A stretch of DNA of 19,515 bases, from the NCBI GenBank assembly GCA_003451675.1, contig DMCY01000067.1, positions 1 to 19,515 on the forward strand, read 5' to 3'. The notes below the pieces were generated by a model. It saw nothing but the letters and a program-made list of their open reading frames with translations, was not told the origin of the DNA and searched no databases. Position numbers and translations under genes: made by a program. The stretch comes from Candidatus Atribacteria bacterium. Lineage in GTDB: Bacteria > Atribacterota > JS1 > SB-45 > 34-128. Of the stretch, positions 14,558 through 19,515 are shown in pieces. The stretch's first letter is position 1, and the number at the start of each line of letters is the position of its first letter.

Positions 14558-16171
14558 CTAACTTTTGGATAATTCGTCAATTACCATTAAACTAATGTTA
14601 TTAGCATGGTCTCCAACTCTTTCTAAGTTACTTATTAAATCTAAAAAGATAACACCGGATTCAGGATAACAAATGCCCTGGTTTAGCCTATTTATATGAT
14701 TATCACGAAGTTCTTTTTCTATTTCATCAATTTCATCTTCTTTTAAAGCTACTTCTCGAGCTAATGCTATATCTCTATTTTTTAATGCCGAGATTGATTT
14801 ATTTAAAGAAACTTGAACTTTAGAAAACATAAATTTTAATTCATTTAAAGCTTTTTCACTAAAAGGTAATTTTTCATTTATTTTTTCTTCAGCAAGTTCA
14901 GCTAAATTTTCAGCATGATCCCCTACTCTTTCTACATCATTTGCTATATTCATCAAATCTGTTAGTCTTTTTGATTGTTTAGGGCTAAGAGACCGTTGAG
15001 ATATTAATACTAAATATTTGGTAATCTCTTTTTCTAAAGTATTTACCACCTCTTCTTTTAAATATACGTTTTTTAAGACATTTAGGTCATTTTGAATAAA
15101 AGACATCATTACATCATTTAACATACTCTCAACCATCTCACCCATTCTAACTAATTCTTTAGTTGCCTGGCTCAAAGCGAGGGATGGCGTATTTACCATA
15201 TCTTTGTTTAGGTAAATAGGTCCTCTCTTAAGGACAATTTCTTCGCCCGGTAAAAGTTTAATTATAAATCTAACAAACAAAGAAATAAATGGAAGTAATA
15301 TTGTTGTATTAATTATATTAAACAAAGTATGAGCATTAGCGATTTGCCTTGGAACACTTGATGAAGTTAATGATACCAGATATGAGAATTTATTTATAAA
15401 GAATAGAAATAGAACAACCCCTCCCATATTAAAAAATAGATGAGAAAGAGCGACTCTTTTTCCGGTTATTGAACTCCCTATGCTGGCAATTACTGCAGTA
15501 AAACAAGTTCCTATATTGCTTCCCAGAATAAGAGGGATTGCTGCTTCTATGCCTATTATACCCTGAATAGACATGGCAATTACAATTGCAGTAGTAGCAC
15601 TACTGCTTTGAATTATAGCGGTAAAGATTGCAGCAACCGCAATGCCCAATAAAGGATTGTGAGAAATATTCACTAATAAATTTAAGAATGGAGCATAATT
15701 TCTTAGTGGCCTTACGGCATGAGACATGGTGTATAAACCTAAAAATAATATACCAAAACCGAGTAAAATTTGTCCAAAATATTTATAACTTTTTCTTTTA
15801 GCTAAAAAATTAATGATAAAACCTATGCCAATTGCCGGAAGAGCATATTGCTCTAAACGGAAAGATACAATCTGGGCGGTCACGGTGGTACCTATGTTAG
15901 CTCCTGCTATTACGCTTACAGCTTGTTTTAAACTTAATAATCCTGCGTTAACTAATCCGATAGTTATAACACTTGTAGCACTACTACTTTGAATAATGGA
16001 AGTTATTAAAGCCCCGGTTACAACGCCCATTACTGGTTTGTTGGTTAAGAATTCCAGAATTCTTTGTATTTTATCACCAGTAGCTTTTTGTAAGCCATCA
16101 CTGAGCAGTTGCATTCCGTATAAAAATAATCCCAGACCTCCCATCATGCCAAAGATTAGTTCAGTGGTCAT
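14558..16171 (-). CDS. Na/Pi cotransporter family protein with PhoU-like domain
   Basis: The protein resembles the NptA/PNaS family of sodium-dependent phosphate transporters or exporters. The 537-aa sequence has the diagnostic inverted-repeat membrane domain with QSSSAT at 61-66 and again at 188-193, each followed by a NIGT motif (GANIGTT about 90-96 and GSNIGT about 217-222). A cytoplasmic PhoU-like helical domain occupies about residues 330-537, with two halves marked by VERVGDHAENL and LERVGDHANNI. ATG 16169-16171 has GGCGGAGG six nt upstream. It is first in the operon with uppP and ftsK. Direction and substrate of transport are inferred from family. Confidence 0.93.
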   Translation of the reverse strand: MTTELIFGMMGGLGLFLYGMQLLSDGLQKATGDKIQRILEFLTNKPVMGVVTGALITSIIQSSSATSVITIGLVNAGLLSLKQAVSVIAGANIGTTVTAQIVSFRLEQYALPAIGIGFIINFLAKRKSYKYFGQILLGFGILFLGLYTMSHAVRPLRNYAPFLNLLVNISHNPLLGIAVAAIFTAIIQSSSATTAIVIAMSIQGIIGIEAAIPLILGSNIGTCFTAVIASIGSSITGKRVALSHLFFNMGGVVLFLFFINKFSYLVSLTSSSVPRQIANAHTLFNIINTTILLPFISLFVRFIIKLLPGEEIVLKRGPIYLNKDMVNTPSLALSQATKELVRMGEMVESMLNDVMMSFIQNDLNVLKNVYLKEEVVNTLEKEITKYLVLISQRSLSPKQSKRLTDLMNIANDVERVGDHAENLAELAEEKINEKLPFSEKALNELKFMFSKVQVSLNKSISALKNRDIALAREVALKEDEIDEIEKELRDNHINRLNQGICYPESGVIFLDLISNLERVGDHANNISLMVIDELSKS

Positions 16172-16218
16172 TAAATACCTCCGCCTAAGTTAGTCGTTAG
16201 TATATAGTAAAGAAAAAA

Positions 16219-16418
16219 TAGCGTACAGCGTTTAGCGTATAGGATAGTGTCAATATAATACCGCGTTATAATGAGATTGCCACGGTTTCGCCTCGCAATG
16301 ACATTTCTGTCTTTTTATTCTGGCTCCTGACTTCTATCTTCTTCCATTTCCTTAACCAATTAACCAGGTAACCAACTAACCAGCTAACTATATTTATAAG
16401 CTAAACGCTATACGCTAG
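16219..16418. repeat. Composite MITE-like element, about 200 bp, with terminal inverted repeats
   Basis: The clearest copy of the composite element. The left end TAGCGTACAGCGTTTAGC (16219-16236) matches the reverse complement of the right end (16400-16417) at 17 of 18 bases. Inside are the palindrome (GAGATTGC 16273-16280, CTCGCAATGACA 16292-16303), the CATTTCTGTCTTTTTATTCTGG tract with CTGACTTCTATCTTCTT (about 16302-16345), and heptads AACCAATTAACCAGGTAACC / AACTAACCAGCTAACTA (about 16354-16390). It fills most of the 236-nt gap between dut and the transporter gene, and its right end overlaps the dut stop codon. No transposase is present, so any mobility would be in trans. Confidence 0.65.
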
Positions 16419-16887
16419 TTCCTATGCCGCTATGTCCGAAGCCACCTTCTCCTCTTTTGGTTTTATCCAAGGTCTTTACAATTTTAAAATTAGGGAAAAA
16501 TATTTTTTGGATTACTAATTGAGCTATTCTATCTCCTCTTTGTATATTAAAATCTTCTTCACCTAAATTAATTAATATTACCTTTACAATACCCCTATAA
16601 TCCGAATCAATAGTGCCTGGAGTATTTAAAACAGTAATTCCATGTTTAAAAGCTAAACCGCTTCGAGGTCTTATTTGCCCTTCATAACCTTTAGGAATCA
16701 TAATTTTAATCCCGGTGGAAATCAATTTTATTTTACCCGGTTTTAATACAGTATCTGAAGTTTCTGCGGATAACAAATCAACTCCGGAGGAGAATTCACT
16801 TGTGGAAACGGGTAAAGGCAAATCCTCGCATCCTCTCACTTTTTCTATTTTTATTTCTATTTTATTATTTTCCATAATTAAATCCAT
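16408..16887 (-). CDS. dut: dUTP diphosphatase (dUTPase), trimeric type
   Basis: dUTPase hydrolyses dUTP to dUMP and PPi, keeping uracil out of DNA and supplying dTMP synthesis. All five motifs are present in the 159-aa protein: I SGVDLLS (34-40), II RPRSGLA (73-79), III GITVLNTPGTIDSDYRG (83-99) with the catalytic Asp in GTID, IV GDRIAQLVI (118-126) and V RGEGGFGHSG (145-154). Motif V departs slightly from the usual GFGSTG. The ATG at 16885-16887 has a weak SD, and M5 (16873-16875) is an alternative. The last codons and the TAG lie inside the terminal repeat of the downstream element, so the extreme C-terminus (roughly TSV) appears repeat-derived. It lies 39 nt after pnp. Confidence 0.96.
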   Translation of the reverse strand: MDLIMENNKIEIKIEKVRGCEDLPLPVSTSEFSSGVDLLSAETSDTVLKPGKIKLISTGIKIMIPKGYEGQIRPRSGLAFKHGITVLNTPGTIDSDYRGIVKVILINLGEEDFNIQRGDRIAQLVIQKIFFPNFKIVKTLDKTKRGEGGFGHSGIGTSV

Positions 16888-16926
16888 TTTTTTATCTATC
16901 TATTTTTTATATTACAACTATAAATA

Positions 16927-19068
16927 TTAATCGTAATTTTCATCTTTTTTATCAATGTCATCTTCTACAATATTATTTTCATCGCTATCTATTTTTCTTA
17001 GGTCAACTCTACCTTGATTATCAATTCCGATACATTTAACTAATATATTATCATTGACTTTAACTACATCTTCAACTTTCCCTATACGTTTATGTGACAA
17101 TTTAGAAATATGGACTAATCCTTCTTTACCAGGGAAAATTTCAACAAAAGCTCCAAAATTAGTTGTCCTGGTCACTTTTCCTTCATATGTTTCCCCAACC
17201 TTAGCTTCTCTTACCAAATCTTCAATCATCTTTTTTGATTGCTTCAGAGTTTTTTCGTCTGTTGCAGCTATAAATATTTCTCCATCATCTTTAATATCGA
17301 TAGAGGCGCCCGTTACTTCTATGATTTTTTTTATATTTTTCCCACTGGGGCCAATTACCATGCCAATTTTAGCAGGGTCAACATTTATAATTAATATTTT
17401 TGGCGCATAAGTAGAAATATTTTCTTTAGGTTTAGACATTGTTATATTCATTTTTTCAAGAATATATAATCTCGCCTCTTTTGATCTCTGTAAAACATTT
17501 TGCATTGTATCTTTTGAGATACCCGCAATTTTTAGGTCCATTTGAATAGCGGTAATACCCTGGCTGGTTCCGGCAGCTTTAAAGTCCATATCACCATAAT
17601 GATCTTCTAAACCTAAAATATCGGTTAAAATTTCGACATTTTCATCTTCTTTTACTAGTCCCATAGCAACTCCGGCTACTGGCATTTTTATAGGAACTCC
17701 GGCGTCAAATAAAGATAGGCTTCCTCCGCAAACAGAAGCCATAGAAGAAGAGCCATTTGATTCTAATATTTCAGAAACTATGCGAATAGTGTAAGGAAAT
17801 TCTTCTTCTGAAGGAATTACCGCTTTTAAGGCCATTTCTGCTAATGAACCATGGCCAATCTCTCTTCTTGATTGGCCTCTTCTCGGTCTTACTTCACCAA
17901 CGCTAAAAGGTGGAAAGTTGTAATGCAGATAAAACCTTTCTGAAGATTCTTCTTCCAGAGTATCTATAAATTGCCTATCTTTTATGGTTCCAAGAGTAGT
18001 AATAGCTAAGGCTTGTGTTTCACCCCTGGTAAATAAAGCACTTCCATGAACTCGAGGAAGCACCCCAGTTTCGCAACTAATAGGCCGTATTTCGTCTAAT
18101 TTTCTTCCGTCTACTCTTATTTTTTCCTGGATTATTAAATTACGAACAGCTTCTTTGCAAATTTCATCATAGGCATTTTTCAAGAGGGGTAAATTTTCTC
18201 CCTCAATAGATAATTTTTCAGTAATCTGATTAAATATATTTTTTAATGTATTTTCTCTTTCCTTCTTTTCGTTTATACATATTGATTTTTTAATTTCTTT
18301 CTCGTAGAGATTTCTAATTTCTTTACGATAATCATCTTCTAATTCTGCTGTTTCTGAATATTGTTTTTCTTCTTTTAGATTAGATTTTCCCAAAATATCG
18401 GCTAATTTTTCTTGCCCTTCTATGATTGTTTTTATTACTCCCTGAGCAATACTAATTGCCTTTAATATAATTTCTTCAGGTACTTCTTTTGCTTCGCCTT
18501 CCATCATTATAATTGAATCTTTTGTACCAGCTATAATTAAGTTTAATTTTGAATTTCCTAATTCCTCAGAGCCGGGATTAATTATGAATTCGTTTTCTAT
18601 CAGTCCAATCCTGACAGCTCCTATGGGAACTAGAAAAGGAATATCCGATACCCATAAAGCCGCAGAAGCTCCTATCATAGCTAGTATATCCGGTAAATTT
18701 TTTTGATCATATGACAAAACGGTAGCAATAACCTGAACATCGTTTCTGTATTCCCTGGGGAACAAAGGCCGCAATGGACGATCAATAAGTCGTGAAGTTA
18801 ATATCGCATTCTTGCTTGGTCTACCTTCTCTTTTGAAAAAACCGCCTGGTATCTTACCAGCAGCATAAAATTTTTCCTCATAATCTACCATTAAAGGGAA
18901 AAAGTCTATTCCTTCACGTGGTTCTTTAGAATAGTTTGCTGTTACCAGTACAATAGTTCCCTCACAACTAACTACAATCGAACCAGCTGCCTGCTTAGCA
19001 ATTTTACCGGTTTCTATATTTATTACTTTACCATTTAAATTAATTTTAATTTCTTTACATCCTAACAT
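16927..19068 (-). CDS. pnp: Polynucleotide phosphorylase
   Basis: PNPase is the phosphorolytic 3'-5' exoribonuclease of mRNA decay and can also add tails. The 713-aa protein has the complete architecture: first RNase PH core (about 5-145, with FFKREGRPSKNAILTSRLIDRPLRPLF), helical linker (about 240-320), second RNase PH core (about 315-545) with the catalytic region LEDHYGDMDFKAAGT (D489, D493, D495), KH domain (about 557-620, GPSGKNIKK) and S1 domain (about 625-692). An acidic tail ends the protein. ATG 19066-19068 is preceded by GAGAGG at about 14 nt, rather far. It lies 115 nt after rpsO as in many bacteria, and with rny in this window it covers both halves of an RNase Y/PNPase decay pathway. 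Confidence 0.98.
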   Translation of the reverse strand: MLGCKEIKINLNGKVINIETGKIAKQAAGSIVVSCEGTIVLVTANYSKEPREGIDFFPLMVDYEEKFYAAGKIPGGFFKREGRPSKNAILTSRLIDRPLRPLFPREYRNDVQVIATVLSYDQKNLPDILAMIGASAALWVSDIPFLVPIGAVRIGLIENEFIINPGSEELGNSKLNLIIAGTKDSIIMMEGEAKEVPEEIILKAISIAQGVIKTIIEGQEKLADILGKSNLKEEKQYSETAELEDDYRKEIRNLYEKEIKKSICINEKKERENTLKNIFNQITEKLSIEGENLPLLKNAYDEICKEAVRNLIIQEKIRVDGRKLDEIRPISCETGVLPRVHGSALFTRGETQALAITTLGTIKDRQFIDTLEEESSERFYLHYNFPPFSVGEVRPRRGQSRREIGHGSLAEMALKAVIPSEEEFPYTIRIVSEILESNGSSSMASVCGGSLSLFDAGVPIKMPVAGVAMGLVKEDENVEILTDILGLEDHYGDMDFKAAGTSQGITAIQMDLKIAGISKDTMQNVLQRSKEARLYILEKMNITMSKPKENISTYAPKILIINVDPAKIGMVIGPSGKNIKKIIEVTGASIDIKDDGEIFIAATDEKTLKQSKKMIEDLVREAKVGETYEGKVTRTTNFGAFVEIFPGKEGLVHISKLSHKRIGKVEDVVKVNDNILVKCIGIDNQGRVDLRKIDSDENNIVEDDIDKKDENYD

Positions 19069-19183
19069 TAAACATTTATTTTCCTCTCTATTTTTTAAAA
19101 AACTATTTTATTTTATGTAAATATCTTATCTTTCTTGTAATTGCGCATCTCGTATTTTGCATTTTAAACTAACGACTAATTCA
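19069..19183. other. rpsO-pnp spacer with repeat fragments
   Basis: The 115-nt gap contains short matches to the island modules: GCATCTCGTATTTTGCAT (19143-19160) and ACTAACGACTAATTC (19168-19182). In many bacteria this spacer carries a hairpin for processing and pnp autoregulation; I see no convincing stem here. No terminator with a T tract was found, so cotranscription of rpsO and pnp is likely. Confidence 0.35.
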
Positions 19184-19453
19184 TTATTTTCGTAAATTTA
19201 GTGACTCAATAATTTTTCGATATTTATCAATATCACTATCTTTAAGATACTTTAATAATCTTCTTCTTTTCCCCACCATCTTCAATAAACCTTGCTTTGA
19301 ATGAAAATCTTTCTTATTCTTTATCAGATGTCCGGTAAGATCGTTTATTCTTTCAGTTAACAAAGCAATTTGAACTTCTGGTGAACCAGTATCGGTAGTA
19401 TGATGCTGATATTTTGTTATTATTTTTCCCTTATCTTCTTTAGCAAAAACCAT
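19184..19453 (-). CDS. rpsO: 30S ribosomal protein S15
   Basis: S15 binds the central domain of 16S rRNA early in 30S assembly. With ATG at 19451-19453 the protein is exactly 89 aa, the family norm, and starts [16 protein letters not shown]. Conserved segments are [49 protein letters not shown] and a final [20 protein letters not shown] lies just upstream. An earlier in-frame ATG (19505-19507) would add 18 residues not typical of S15 and would skip that SD. A TATAAT sequence around 19484-19493 on the minus strand may be the -10 element, but the -35 region falls near the window edge and is not clear. Confidence 0.98.
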   Translation of the reverse strand: MVFAKEDKGKIITKYQHHTTDTGSPEVQIALLTERINDLTGHLIKNKKDFHSKQGLLKMVGKRRRLLKYLKDSDIDKYRKIIESLNLRK

Positions 19454-19515
19454 ATTACTCTCTCCTTTTATTTTTTTATAATTTATTATAATATGATTAT
19501 CTCCCAAAAACTAAC

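Overview
The window is about 19.5 kb of AT-rich bacterial chromosome in which every convincing gene lies on the minus strand. I see 15 protein-coding genes plus one candidate 12-codon ORF, and no tRNA, rRNA, CRISPR array, transposase or phage gene. The gene order (rpsO, pnp, dut ... ftsK ... rodZ ... recA, recX, rny, in transcriptional order) resembles the conserved rpsO-pnp / spoIIIE / rodZ-recA-rny neighbourhood of Bacillota. A DUF4416 gene, a PhoU-linked Na/Pi transporter, an ordinary AXA signal peptide on the BMP-family binding protein instead of a lipobox, and many repeat-filled intergenic islands also suit an uncultured diderm lineage such as Atribacterota. That assignment is an inference with low confidence.

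Layout in transcription order, from the right edge leftwards: rpsO, pnp and dut (translation, RNA decay, nucleotide hygiene); a repeat island; an operon of Na/Pi cotransporter, uppP and ftsK with gaps of 8 and 4 nt; a 746-nt gene-free region with repeats and a possible leader ORF; a purine-nucleoside-type ABC importer (BMP-family binding protein, double ATPase, two permeases, with a strong hairpin after the binding-protein gene); rodZ; a hairpin; a DUF4416 gene; thpR; recA and recX (overlapping); a second repeat island; a good sigma-70-type promoter; and rny.

Two translation-start anomalies stand out. The complete RNase Y reading frame, with its membrane anchor, has a near-perfect Shine-Dalgarno but only an ATT codon at the right spacing. 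The recX frame has no ATG, GTG or TTG before an internal GTG that would remove the conserved N-terminus. It is open across a seven-A slippery run immediately before the recA stop codon, so either an ATA start or a -1 frameshift giving a RecA-RecX fusion must be considered.

The intergenic islands are built from the same modules in the same order: AGCGTNN iterons as imperfect terminal inverted repeats, a GAGATTGC...CTCGCAATGACA palindrome, a CTGACTTCTGAATTCTG-like tract, and AACCAACTAACT heptads. They look like a family of non-coding, MITE-like composite elements. One copy appears to supply the last codons and the stop codon of dut. Everything else is conventional housekeeping content.
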